A stretch of DNA of 64,000 nucleotides from Gigaspora margarita (taxonomy: Eukaryota > Glomeromycota > Glomeromycetes > Diversisporales > Gigasporaceae): positions 193,021 through 257,020 of the forward strand of contig WTPW01000030.1 in NCBI GenBank assembly GCA_009809945.1. Reading direction: 5' to 3'. The notes beneath the pieces are model-generated. The model ran no database searches. It was not told where the DNA came from and saw only the letters and a list, made by a program, of their open reading frames with translations. Shown in pieces: positions 1 to 10,776 of the stretch. A program made the translations under genes and the position numbers. Position 1 is the stretch's first letter, and each line of letters starts with the position of its first letter.

Positions 1-119
1 AAGAATTTATTTATTTAACACATCCAAAAATAAAAGAAATCATTAATGAAAAATAAGTGCTTCGACACAGCCAAGAAATTTTTATAATTTTTTGACCAGT
101 GTTGTATTTTCAAAAGACT

Positions 120-280
120 GGAGCTAAAATTTTTGAAACAAAAGAGTTAGTTGCTAAGAGTTTTGAAACCAAAGGCTTAAACGCTACATACAGGAAGCTG
201 AAGTTTTAGTAGCTAACAGAGTAATTGAAGATAATGATAGAGAACGTTTAAGCAACGATCGCAAACATTATTTCAATTGA
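120..280 (+). pseudogene. C-terminal coding relic, unknown protein
   Basis: Two overlapping reading frames look protein-like rather than random. One gives FETKELVAKSFETKGLNATY. After a one-base frame change, the next gives QEAEVLVANRVIEDNDRERL and runs to a TGA at 278-280. The charged, helix-like tail ends cleanly, so this is probably the last exon of a decayed gene. I do not recognise the family. No start, splice acceptor or upstream domain is visible in the first 120 bases. A chance open stretch in AT-rich DNA is possible but less likely given the composition. Confidence 0.35.
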
Positions 281-604
281 GGTAATACTTATGCGTCAAC
301 TCACTCAATTACTATACAATTACATAGAACCAACTTAATGATTTTTCTATTATATTAAGTCCAAATTATTGAGTTTAGAATGTTGAACCATTAGGATAAT
401 CGGCGTCTTATATACTCTGTAAATTATATAAATAATATATCTATTATAAATAAACATGTGATTAATCTTATAGATAATGGTATGTTATAATTCGTGATAA
501 TATTTTTATTATAAAATTTTTGGTGAATTTATAATTCACGATCAAATAAAATAAAGTAAAATAAATTTCTTATGAAAAAACAGCATACCAAAACTTTTTT
601 TTTT
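281..604. other. AT-rich spacer, nothing recognised
   Basis: No open frame, structured RNA or inverted repeat stands out. The T-run near 596-604 directly abuts the 3' end of the kinase relic. Confidence 0.5.
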
Positions 605-1678
605 TTAAAGGTCATTAGGAACATCGGGAAGTTCAATTCCCGTGCTGCCTAAAGCCGTTTCAAATAACTTTTCAGTGATTTCACGAATGTTGATGAACTT
701 ACTTCCACCATTGAACATATTCTCATAGTACGAATCTTCAATATTCTCAAGTATTGATTTGGATTCATTAAGTTCTAACAAAACGTTTTCATCACTTTGC
801 CATTTCTCAAAAAATTCACAAAGATCTTCTGCAGATGGACGTTTCTCTGAACTTTTATCCCAACATTTTCTCATAAGGTTTACATAACATTGCGGTGCTT
901 CATTATTTACAGCAGGTCTCATATCATGATAAAGCATTAAGAAACAAAGTTGCGACATAGCAAGTTTTTGATTGTACGATACAACTTTTCCATATAAAAT
1001 TTCCCACATAATTATACCAAATGAATAAATATCATATGCCTTAGTATACCGTTGTTTGTTCAAAACTTATGGTGCAATGTATGGTAAAATTCCATAAGCT
1101 CCATCGGACCCTAATTTTAATGCAATATTAACAGTTATTGAAAGTCCTAAATCAGCAACATATGCACCTTTTAAGCTATTTAGCAATATATTTCCACTAT
1201 GTAAATCCCGATGAATAAGACCATGAGAATGAATTATCTGAAGATCTGATGCAATACATTGCAACAGATTTAATTTATCTTTCCAATCTATTTATGCTAT
1301 AGTATGTAGATTTCGACTCAAACTACCATATAGCATATTTCATGACAAGAATATAATTTCCAGAAGCTTCATCTGTTGAAATACCAAAACATCTTAAAAA
1401 TGTTGGATCTTTAAGTCCGATATCATGATATGCTTTTAAAAAGGGATGTTACTAAGAGACTTGATAAATCACTTATAATATACTATAATTATTAATAAAG
1501 ATTACCTCTTATATAAAACTACTTGATTCATGAAATAATTTAAGCGCAACGGTTCGGTGAAATTTTTGATTTTTATCGGACCATATACAGTGGCAAATCC
1601 ACCTTTACCTATCTCTTTAATATTTTTGAATTCATTATAAGGAATACACGATAACTGAAATTTATTTTCTGTCAACAT
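605..1678 (-). pseudogene. protein kinase (TKL-like) pseudogene
   Basis: The reading starts at the ATG at 1678 (MLTENKFQLSCIPYNEF). The first exon carries the glycine-rich loop GKGGFATVY and ends at a GT donor at 1505. A second exon begins near 1450 after a TTAG acceptor (HPFLKAYHDIGLKDPTFLRC). It later shows HRDLHSGNIL (catalytic loop), VADLGLS (DFG region), PYIAP and DIYSFGIIMWEIL, then the C-lobe to RPSAEDLCEFFEKW and a stop at 605. The frame is broken near 1326-1331 (shift; TAG at 1323-1325), at 1292-1294 (TAA) and at 1067-1069 (TAA directly after IAP, where family members normally have Glu). The ATP-binding VAIK lysine region is also not recoverable after exon 1. The active-site motifs survive, so the gene decayed recently. 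It lies 312 bp downstream of the Sel1 relic on the same strand. Kinase and Sel1 modules are often fused in these fungi, so the two could once have been one gene. Confidence 0.85.
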
Positions 1679-1989
1679 TTTTTTAATAATTTATAAAATT
1701 TAATCAATGATAGATTTTAATAATAATATAGTTTATATGACAATAATACCTGACCTGATCTTAAATCTTTTTCCTTAATCAACGATTAAATATTTGAACT
1801 TATTAAATTGTATATAATGATTTATATCCTGATTATGCAATACAACCATAGAACTATCAATCGAATTTCAAGACTAGGTGCAATTACTTATAAAATCACC
1901 TTTCTATTTTTTTTTCAATTTCAATTACACCTGATCATATCATATAATTTGATTGTAATGCGTCACAATACACTTGCACAAATTTAAAC

Positions 1990-3235
1990 TTAAATAAAAT
2001 TTACCTTATATACCAGTATTTTTGCTTTATGTAAATCCCTTGCTATTCCAGTTCCGTTTCGATAACATTCTGCAACACTTGACGCATAACCCATCTCTGC
2101 AGATTTTGATAATAAATGATTGCCTTATGTTCATCCTTTTCAACTCCAATTCCCTCAAGATAACAATTTCCAACATTATATGTTCCAATAGCATCATCAT
2201 CCATCTCTGCTGATTTTTGATAATAAATGAATGCCTTATGTTCATTCTTTTCAACTCCAATTCCATGATTATAACAATATCCAACTTTACATGTTCCATA
2301 AGCGTAACCCATCTCTGCAGATTTTTGATAATAAATAAATGCCTTATGTTCATCCTTTTCACAATATCCAACCTTACGTGTTCCTTCAGCATTACCCATC
2401 TCTGCAGATTTTTGACAATAAATAAATGCTTTATGTTCATCCTTTTTCAACTCCAATTCCATTATGATAACATTCTGCAACTCTTGACATTCCATTAGCA
2501 TAACCCATCTCTGCAGATTTTTGATAAAAATGAATGCCTTATGTTCATCCTTTTCAACTCCAATTCCACGATGATTACAATTTCCAACATTAGCTGTTCC
2601 AATAGCATCACCATCTCTGCTGATTTATGATAATAAATGAATGCCTTATTTTCATCCTTTTCAACTCCAATTCCATTTTGATAAAAATATCCAACTTTAC
2701 GTGTTCCAATAACGTGATCCATCTCTGCAGATTTTTGATAGCCTTATGTTCATTCTTTTCAACTCCAATTCCATGATGATAACAATTTCCAACATTAGCT
2801 GTTCCAATAGCACCACTCATCTCTGCAGATTTTTGATAATAAATGAATGCTTTATATTCATCCTTTTCAACTCCAACTCCATTTTGATAAAAATATCCAA
2901 CTTTACATGTTCCATAAGCGTGACCCATCTCTGCAGATTTTTGACAATAAATGAATGCTTTATATTCATCCTTTTTAACTCCAATTCCATTTTGATAACA
3001 ATATCCAACATTAGCTGTTCCAATAGCATCACCCATCTCTGCAGATTTTTGACAATAAATGAATGACTTATGTTCATCCTTTTAACCCATTTACCATGAA
3101 GATAGCAACTTGCAAGAATGTTTTGAATCACAGGATTGGTCTGATCACCTAAACAATAGCATTGATTATTTGAGTATTATCTGATGAACTTTCGATTTCT
3201 GCCTGCTTTTCAAATAAAACATTGTGATTTGACAT
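1990..3235 (-). pseudogene. Sel1-like repeat protein, frameshifted
   Basis: The likely start is the ATG at 3235 (MSNHNVLFEKQAEIESSS). About ten 36-37-residue Sel1 units follow between 3130 and 1990, each of the form YQKSAEMG-A-GT-NVGYCYQNGIGVEKDEHKAFI. The last unit, CYRNGTGIARDLHKAKILVY, continues to a TAA at 1990-1992. The units are spread over all three minus-strand frames. Shifts occur near 3160, within 3060-3100 and at several points down to about 2060. Sel1 repeats are alpha-helical scaffolds for signalling complexes, which is the expected ancestral role. The DNA-level repeat (period about 108-111 bp) remains strong despite the broken frame. The 311 bp between this gene and the kinase relic (1679-1989) hold nothing recognisable. 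Confidence 0.85.
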
Positions 3236-3684
3236 TTCGATGCAAGAAAGGATGTTGAAACGGAAATTATGAATAACATGCATAATGTATATTCAATTTA
3301 TATAGATGCAATTACTGTATTACATAGGTAGTACAACACTGCTCGACATATTATACGGTATACGGGTATAAATTTTTTTTATCCTCAATTTCAATCATTT
3401 CGAAAACAGTAATAATATTGTTGCATAAATTCAAAATTTTGGCTAATAATCTACTATAGTTTGTGGCTACATAGACGCAAATATAAAATAAAATATACAC
3501 ACTGTTTATCGTACGGTTCTTATGCAACAACATGCTTTTTTTGAAAGCTTAATCGCACGGGTATATGTGAAAATATATATACCCGTGCGAATGAACTATT
3601 CATCATAATAGGCAAAATTGAATTTAGCTTACTTTTAGTCAGATGGTTTCAAAATTCTCGGCAGTTTTTAAAATTCTTACAATA
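3236..3684. other. spacer, no gene recognised
   Basis: AT-rich DNA containing a short inverted match, CGCACGGGTATATGTG with ATATACCCGTGCG, near 3553-3590. The 60-residue open frame at 3351-3533 has no family features. Confidence 0.4.
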
Positions 3685-3699
3685 GTGAAGACCAGTGTT

Positions 3700-3855
3700 T
3701 CGGTCAAAACTTCTTAACTTCCAAAACCTAGTTTCATCAGAAGCTCCAAATCCGAAACTTCCAAAACCTCCGAAACGGGTCAAAATTTCCGAAACTTCCG
3801 AAACTTCCGAAGCCTCCGAAATTGGCGAAATGTCCGAAAATTTTCGAAACCAATA
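3700..3855. repeat. CCGAAACTT short tandem array
   Basis: A degenerate array with a 9-bp core TCCGAAACT. It explains the apparent Ser/Glu-rich peptide on the minus strand here, which is not a gene. Confidence 0.75.
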
Positions 3856-4504
3856 ACCACTAAATATCATATAAATGATAGGCGAAAGAGGAATTCGGAA
3901 ATAGGTAGGATTAGTGATTGCCGCGTATAGTATAGTATGCGAAAATTTTTTTAGAATATTCTAGAACAAATCAAAAAACTATTCTTATCTTTAATTTTCC
4001 TTTATGAAACACCTTTTATTTTCTAAGCAAAATTATTCCTTGCAAAATTTTGTATATAGATAGTTTATATATCATATGCGTACTATAAATATTTTACATA
4101 CTATACACACTATAAAACTATACGTACTGTACGCTAAAAAAATTCAGATATCATATAAATGGCACATCACTAGGTAGAATCTTAAAAATTCGAATTTATG
4201 CCATAAAAAGATGTGGATTTTACTTTTGAAAATGGCTTCAGAAATCAATAGGCAATAAAATCACAAGAATCCGCATCACGTGAAATAGCGAGCATAAATT
4301 ACATTTAACTCGTTTTTTTTTTATTCATGAAATATCCGTCAATTTGCGGGTTAAATCTTTTTTTATTATTATTATTCTATTCAAGGTTCTCAAGCTTGCG
4401 GGATTGTATTAATTATTATTATTATTATTCTATTCAAGAAAGATTCTCAAGCTTGCAGGATTAGTTTTATTTTATTTTATTTAATTTATTATTTTATTCA
4501 AGGT

Positions 4505-4750
4505 TCTCAAGTTTCGGATGCTTCGGCAGTTTCAGTAATTTCGGAAGGTTTGCTTTCGCGGTTTCGGAAGGTTCGACCATTTCGGAGGTTTCGGTAGTTT
4601 CGGCTTCGCCCAGTTTCGGAAGGTCTCTCCCATTTCGGAGGTTTCGGCAATTTCGGAAGTTTCGCAATTTCGGAAGTTTCGGATTTTGGGTGATACCGAA
4701 ATTCCAGTGCCGAAACGTTTCGGACTTTGGGGAGAGGTTTCGGCCGAAAC
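4505..4750. repeat. GTTTCGGAA short tandem array (inverse of 3700-3855)
   Basis: A long degenerate array of GTTTCGGAAG units, inverted relative to the array at 3700-3855. The two form the arms of the 3693-4754 element. The overlapping minus-strand frames (repeating SETSEI, LPKPPKW) are repeat translations. Confidence 0.8.
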
Positions 4751-4775
4751 ACTGGTGATAATATACCTGGCACTA

Positions 4776-4954
4776 TGATTGTTGTTATCTCTAAATGCAT
4801 GTCGAGAGGCTACAAAAAAAAAACTATGCATTTAGAGAGGCATGTATTTAGAGAGGTAAAAATCTATAAGAAACATATGAGTTGGGACCAAACCAGGCCA
4901 TGCATTTAGAAAGGCTATGCATTTAGGGAGGTTGCATTTAGAGAGGTCTGACTG
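4776..4954. mobile_element. TA-flanked MITE, ATTTAGAGAGGTCTGACTG family
   Basis: The right end GAGAGGTCTGACTG is followed by TA at 4955-4956. The left end near 4774 is diverged (TTATCTCTAAATGCATG). The body repeats GCATTTAGAGAGG several times. Length (about 179 bp) and ends match the better-preserved copies at 13159-13334 and 34659-34832. TA duplication is typical of Tc1/mariner transposition. Confidence 0.55.
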
Positions 4955-4956
4955 TA

Positions 4957-5390
4957 CTTTGTGTAATGTTGCGGGCGAAATTGTTTTTTCATTTCCGAAA
5001 TATTTCGGATTTAATAAGTGATCCAAAATAAAAATTCCAAATTCCAAAATCAAGACGAAAATCCGATATAAATCCGATAAAATCCGATACTTCCAATATT
5101 TTTGATATTATCCAAAATTCAAACCTATAATAATATTTATGTCAATTTGAAAAGCATATTTCAAATACTGTTGAATTTCCAAAACCGATCCTGTCAAGGT
5201 CAATAACCTGTCAGATCTAATAAAAATTTAACTTACCTGCTATATGAATATAATAGTTCATAAGGTTTTCAAATCTGATTACCCCTCAAAATCTTTTCAC
5301 CACGCATATCGGTTTTGGCAAGTTTAACAGTATTTATCTTTTAATGAAACGTTCAATTCTTTAATGGATTCTGCGATCCTAATTATTTAT
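4957..5390. other. spacer, nothing recognised
   Basis: AT-rich DNA with scattered ATCCGATA words and no coding or RNA signal. Confidence 0.4.
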
Positions 5391-5646
5391 ATATGGGCGG
5401 TCAAAAGTAGAAACCAAGGAAATTGTTTCTAAATAAATTTTTTCTAGACTTTAAATTAAAATATCACAACAACTATTAAACCAAACTTGATAAAATTTTT
5501 TTATTTTAATTTTATATAGTTATATAATTAAAATAAAAAAAAATTTATTAGATTTGGTTTAATAATTGTCAAGATATTTAAATTTAAATTTTTAAAAAAG
5601 CTTACTAAAAACAATTTCCTTGGTTTCTACTTTTGGCCGCCCATAT
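5391..5646. mobile_element. hairpin MITE, GGGCGG-CAAAAGTAGAAACC family
   Basis: Near-perfect long inverted arms. The left arm reads ATATGGGCGGTCAAAAG, then TAGAAACCAAGG. The right arm is its reverse complement, ending CCGCCCATATAT. The internal arms (TTAAATTAAAATATC against GATATTTAAATTTA) also pair, so almost the entire 256 bp can fold. The flanks are TA-rich, so an exact TA duplication cannot be placed. A relative lies at 49757-49978. Confidence 0.65.
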
Positions 5647-5730
5647 ATTCTAAGCGCTGATAAATTAACGACCTTTACACATACTGTACATAAGTAATAA
5701 TGTGAAATATTCACGAATTTGAATACTGTT

Positions 5731-5967
5731 ACAGTTGATTTGAAAATTAGTGGGACACTAAAAAAATTTGCTTGATTCCCGAAACCTTTCAGATTCGTCT
5801 TACAAATCATCTAACTCTTTGGAAATCTCATCATGATTTTCAGATCGAAGTTCCGAAGACAGTGACGCAGTTTCTGAATAGTTAAACGATTCATAAGATG
5901 AATCCGAAAGTTTTCAGGAATCAAGCAAAATTTTCAAGTGTCCCACTAATTTCAAATCAGCTACAGT
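5731..5967. mobile_element. hairpin MITE, TGATTTGAAATTAGTGGG family
   Basis: The arms pair over about 90 bp each: TGATTTGAAAATTAGTGGG with ACACT at the left, and its reverse complement CCCACTAATTTCAAATCA at the right. GCTTGATTCC and AGATTCGTCTTA pair further in. No target duplication is clear. Confidence 0.6.
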
Positions 5968-6172
5968 GCAGTCAACCTAGTCCCGACCAATAAAATTGAT
6001 GTCATTCAAATTGTTAATCCTTCTTCAAAAAAAATAGTAACCAAAAAATACTATTTTAAAATGTTAATTCAAAACAAGCTAAACACTTCCACGTTGTTAG
6101 AATTTTTGTAAATTTAATTTTAAAAAAAATAATAGAGGATGGAAGTTAGAACAATTTTATAAGTAAATATGA

Positions 6173-6345
6173 AATTTGGCCGCTTCACATATACTATTAA
6201 ACCAAGAAATTTGGCCGCCTTAAATATAGAAATTTGGCCAGTTTATTCATACTATTAATTTGACCGCCTTAAATATAAGAAATTTGGCCGGTTTATTCAT
6301 AGTATGTATTAATTTGGCCGCCATATATAAAAATTTGGCACATAC
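6173..6345. repeat. AAATTTGGCCG interspersed tandem motif
   Basis: The motif AAATTTGGCC recurs about seven times at roughly 25-35-bp spacing with (T)TTATTCATA(CT)TATTAA spacers. A second cluster of the same motif in the same orientation lies at 7045-7170. Confidence 0.7.
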
Positions 6346-6538
6346 ATATTAAACTAAAAGACTTTCGCATTATTGTTAGATATTTAGGGAAAGTCATTCG
6401 ATCTTTGTGTTTCATGTGGTTAGGGCTACATCACCAAAATTTGCAGACCGATTTATATCGATAGCTATCACCTGATTATTATCAATATATAACCCACTAT
6501 CGATTACAAACGATAGTGATAGATAACGATATATAATC

Positions 6539-6868
6539 AAAATTCGCAAATTTTAGCTAAATTTTAAAGCTGATTTTCTCGATAACTAGTGATTAGAATT
6601 AGCTCAAATTTTTATTATTAAATAGTATCGATATCAGACTATAACATACTAAAATTTCAGCAAATTTTACTTGGTANNNNNNNNNNNNNNNNNNNNNNNN
6701 NNNNNNNNNNNNNNNNNNNNNNNNNNNNNNTACCAAGTAAAATTTGCTGAAATTTTAGTATGTTATAGTCTGATATCGATACTATTTAATAATAAAAATT
6801 TGAGCTAATTCTAATCACTAGTTATCGAGAAAATCAGCTTTAAAATTTAGCTAAAATTTGCGAATTTT
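6539..6868. repeat. perfect inverted repeat around an assembly gap
   Basis: The 138-bp arms at 6539-6676 and 6731-6868 appear identical as reverse complements. They meet at a run of 54 N at 6677-6730; the inner ends are ACTTGGTA and TACCAAGT. The arms include TCGATAACTAGTGATTAG. No coding frame is present. This is either a real long hairpin or an assembly fold-back. Confidence 0.85.
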
Positions 6869-7044
6869 TAAACTAACGATATTAATTGAATTTTTATATT
6901 ACGATATATATAGATAATCGATTATAATCGATTAGTGTTAGTAATCGATTAATAACCCCTCAAACGATTACAATCATTATAATCAATTAGTCCGATTATA
7001 ATCGTTATATATCACTTTAAAAAATTTCGTGATATCATAGTAGA

Positions 7045-7170
7045 ATACCAAATTTGGCCGTATATAATAGAAGTCCAAATTTGGCCGTATATAATAGAAG
7101 TACCAAATTTGGCCGTATATAGTAAAAATACCAAATTTGGCCGCATTACATAATTTTAAAATTTGGCCGC
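7045..7170. repeat. AAATTTGGCCGTATATA tandem repeat
   Basis: Four to five copies of AAATTTGGCCGTATATA separated by ATAGAAGTACC-like spacers, period about 33 bp. It shares its core with the cluster at 6173-6345. Confidence 0.75.
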
Positions 7171-7373
7171 TAAAAGAATCAAACATACAAAATTAGAGCA
7201 TCCAATCAAGATTTTGTGAACGAACGCAAACTCGAATTGAATCATACACTACGTTTCTGGTATGAATAGTTACTATTAAGTGCTTTGTCTAATTCAGATG
7301 GCTTTAATTTATTCAAATAATCGTCAATTTAATTTTTTCTGATACGATAAAATAATTAACTCATTAGATTTTT

Positions 7374-7440
7374 GTTTATTATTCAATATCGGATTGACAC
7401 AACTTTGTTTATTATTCAATATCGGATTGACACAACTTTG
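7374..7440. repeat. perfect 33-bp tandem duplication
   Basis: Two identical adjacent copies of a 33-bp unit that begins TTTATTATTCAATATCGG and ends GACACAACTTTG. Confidence 0.85.
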
Positions 7441-8475
7441 CAACATTAATTTTGTCGAGTTTAATACGGTTTGCTGAAATGACTGTGTCTTTCTTATTAA
7501 GAGGTTGTTATAAGTACGTAAATGATTTATCTAATAAGTAGAAACTCTATTGCAACCTCCAATCCATGACTTATATTATTTTGCTAAATATTCAAGACAC
7601 GTTGAAAAATATAGAGTAGTTAAATAAATGGTCTATCCTATTTAGAAAAAAAGTCATTGTCAAGCATTTCTCATTAGCTATATATTTTTTTATATGAACC
7701 CCTCACAATAATTACACTATTTAATGTATTTGACATAAAGAATTCAAATAATTTCGCTTAATTACGAATAATGAACTTTGACAGACTAAATGTTCCGTTA
7801 AATATCAGTATTGGCTTTAACCAATATTAATTCTCAGAAGTAAAATATATTATGTATGTGAGGAGAATATCTACTTTTGTGATAACATCTACTAAAAAGC
7901 TGGTGCTACTTCGAAAATCATTTAGAGAGAAGAATCCTAAAAAGATAGGATAACAAAAATAGGTTTTATAAAAAAAAAAAATTATTCATCTACAGGAATT
8001 AAGTATTTGAAATTCAGGCAAGCGATCGAAACAATACTAACAACATTTGTAGGATTTCTAAAAAATTTAGAAGTAAGAATATAAATTTGCAAGTGCATGT
8101 TTAACAACTTGAGCAACAATTTAAGTAAATATTATTTGTTATTTAATTTAATAATTAAAAATTTAATTTCAGATACTTAACAGAACACAGAATATTGCCG
8201 ACACAATCATATATCTTTAAATTTAAATATACACACAAATATGTTAATCATTTATATGTATTTTGATACATAAGCATTACATCGAAGATACTGTATGTTT
8301 TAGAGCCCAGAATTGAAAGAGAGATAAATGAGCATGTGCGGTTTGGCTTTGGGCGCTACTTAAGGCATGCTGAACGAATATTTTACTAGGGGATTCGGGA
8401 TTAATGATAGTTGGACTTTAAGGAAAGTATATTCATTATGTTTATTGAATTTCTTATGTTATTCTTTTAACCCTA
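7441..8475. other. AT-rich spacer, no gene recognised
   Basis: No domain-bearing frame, splice structure or repeat family is visible. A slightly GC-richer stretch at 8300-8400 (GCGGTTTGGCTTTGGGCGC) has no frame. Confidence 0.45.
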
Positions 8476-8483
8476 ATTCTAAC

Positions 8484-9916
8484 TAGTGATGGCAGGCGAA
8501 ACTATTTTTGGCAAATGGCGAAAGACGAAACTAAACCCGGCGAAAGACGAAACCAGGCGAAACTCTGGCGAAAGGGCGAAACTCTGACGAAACGGCGAAA
8601 CTCTGGCGAAACCCCGGTAAAGTTGAAATCCTTGGGAAAGTCAAAACTCAGCGAAGATCAAATCTTCTAAGACTTTAGAAATGACTGAGCAATGTTAGTT
8701 AATCAAAATATTTTGCATGTGGCTTATTCAAAAGCAATAAACAAAATGATAACCTTTCGTTTTGTATTGAAGTACTATATTAAAGAAAAACTAGATTTCC
8801 AGCTTTAGGAACTTCGAAGTAAATAAATTCAGCCTTGAAAATTCAACTTAAATTCGGGGTTCTTTAGTAACGCTTATCTATGCATTAATATAGTATTAAT
8901 ATTTATGAACTCATAAAGGAACTCATACAAGAGGGTCCCAAAATTCCGGGTCGGAATACGTCGGAGTGCATCGGAATCATGGTCGGCTGTCAGAATTGAT
9001 AACTTTTGCCCCAAAATCATAAAAATTTTTACTAATAAATCATATCATTCATTAATTAAAAAACGCCCGGCTGATAATTTTACTATAGAACCTGCTAATA
9101 ACTGGGCTAAACGCCGACCTAGATCCGACGCATCTGATCCGGAATTTTGGTGACCCTCCTGCAAAATTCAATATTTATGAGATAAGGTTAGGGTTAGCCT
9201 AAAATAGATCTAAAAATGTATTTAAATTTTCCAAGTGTTATTTTGCGTTGAACATTTTGTTTAGTAAAATTTCGAAGATTTGCATTGTTCATTTTTTTCT
9301 ATTATTTTTTGATGATTTCTCAAAATTTTATTATGATACCATCTTTTCACTTCTAATTAAAAATGTCCAGTCCACCACAACATTTTGCATGCAGTCGTAT
9401 AAAGTTATTTTATAATATCTAATTTTTATAATGCTGTATTATTAGTAAAAATATGAAAAAAAGTCAAGTTTTACCGTATTCCTCCGAAAATAAGCACCCC
9501 CTCGGAGCAATTTTTAAAGCCAAAATTCTCGTGATCTAGTGATCGGATCTGCTTAATTTTGGTACCATTCGAAATGTTTGATAAGCTGATTCGAATGGTA
9601 CCAAAATTATGCAGATCCGATCACTGGATTACAAGAATTTTGGCTTTAAAAATTGCTCCGAGGGGGTGCTTATTTTCGGAGGAATACGGTATTAAATTCG
9701 TGTAATGATGAAATTGATGTGCAATAAACAAGAGTATTAGTTTTGCTATCGTTTTTTTAGCTTCGCCATCTTTTAACAGTTTCATCAGTTCCGCCAGTTT
9801 CGCCAGTTTCGCCACCTTTCGCCATTTCGCCATTTTAATTTTTTCTTGCCGAAAGTCGAAACTAGGTTTCGCCATTCGTCTGTGGCGAAACCTCTAAGTT
9901 TCGCCTGCCAACACTA
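8484..9916. mobile_element. hAT-like non-autonomous element with 8-bp target duplication
   Basis: The left end reads TAGTGATGGCAGGCGAAAC. The right end, reverse-complemented, reads TAGTGTTGGCAGGCG followed by AAAC (one mismatch). Both are flanked by the same 8 bp, ATTCTAAC, at 8476-8483 and 9917-9924. TAGTG matches the hAT terminal consensus YARNG. The duplication has the length and the T2/A7 pattern of hAT target sites. The subterminal 150 bp at each end are arrays of GGCGAAAC, mirrored at the other end as GTTTCGCC. No transposase is encoded, so movement would need a transposase elsewhere. A TA-type MITE is nested at 9472-9691. Confidence 0.85.
9472..9691. mobile_element. nested TA-flanked hairpin MITE, AAAATAAGCACCCCC family
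   Basis: Two 101-bp arms match with only about four mismatches. The left arm starts TACCGTATTCCTCCGAAAAT and the right arm ends with its reverse complement. The centre contains GGTACCATTCGAA and its inverse around a 17-bp loop. TA lies at both borders. It sits entirely inside the 8484-9916 element, so it arrived later. A relative with the same AAAATAAGCAC word is at 22891-23028. Confidence 0.8.
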
Positions 9917-9924
9917 ATTCTAAC

Positions 9925-10776
9925 TTCCATTATTCTTTATTATTCTTCGATATCTTTTACCCACTTTAAAGCACTATATTTATACATTTATGATTTACAT
10001 CCAATCTAAATATAGAACTTTATTAATCGGAAAAATACATAGAATAAATTATTACAACATACTGTATATGTAACTTATTTTCGAACCTTTTGATTTTTTT
10101 GAAAAATTGTAAAGTTTATTAACAAAAATTGTTCAAATGGCACCAAATTTTTGTAGTGAGTGTATTTTGATATCCTGAACAATTTTACATAATGACATTT
10201 GAGCTTTACTTAGTAAAATTTAGACTTTTATATATAGCAACTGCAGGCGATCTTTTTAAGATTTTTTCTTATTTCCGGTGGTGGCTTATTTTCGGACACC
10301 TACAATATGTAGTCTTGGAACATTCCCACCACGCAGCTATAAAAAATTAGTACAACAATGCACATACATTTGTCGTGAAATAAACTCAAATAGTTATCTT
10401 TTGGAGTTTTGAATTGATATATTATTTGTACACGTAGACAAAATATAAGGTATATTATCTTTTGTTATGCGATAATTTATCTTTCCTGTTTAAGTATAAT
10501 TAAGCTTTGAATTTATCGTTTATTTTTATTGTGAAAACAATACTATAATATTTTTTATCTTGATAATAATAGAATTTGATTTAAATCGCCAAAAAGTTGC
10601 TTAATAAAAAAAATCATTTTTGATTCAGGTTACTTTATTAATAAAGAATCAAATTAACAGTTCAAAGATTGACATCATATAAAATGGTTAACATAATTTC
10701 TAGTTCTTTTTTATATAATGACTGGAAAATAACAAGAAACATTTGCAACCAATTCTACTTTATTAAAGCGAATGAG
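9925..10776. other. 3' spacer of the BTB-TLDc gene
   Basis: AT-rich DNA without a supported gene. A single copy of the MITE end word (GGCTTATTTTCGGACACC) occurs near 10278. Confidence 0.4.

Larger units (their letters stand above)
3693..4754. mobile_element. hAT-like non-autonomous element, TTTCGG-rich ends
   Basis: The ends are inverted: CAGTGTTTCGGTC at 3693 and the reverse complement of CAGTGTTTCGGCC ending at 4754. CAGTG fits the hAT terminal consensus YARNG. The 8 bp on each side are GTGAAGAC (3685-3692) and GTGATAAT (4755-4762), only 5 of 8 identical, but both have T at position 2 and A at position 7 as hAT target sites favour. Both ends carry arrays of a short CCGAAAC motif, on the plus strand at the left end and reversed at the right. 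There is no transposase frame inside. The interior (3900-4500) is AT-rich filler with (ATT)n runs. Confidence 0.5.

Noticed and set aside
2022..3066. Plus-strand open frames rich in FILFNSNS and ITISN words
   Set aside because: They are antisense translations of the Sel1 repeats.
3649..4831. Ser/Glu/Lys/Pro repeat peptides (SEVSEVSEI, LPKLPKPPKW)
   Set aside because: Translations of the short TTTCGG/CCGAAA arrays inside a transposable element, with no gene structure.
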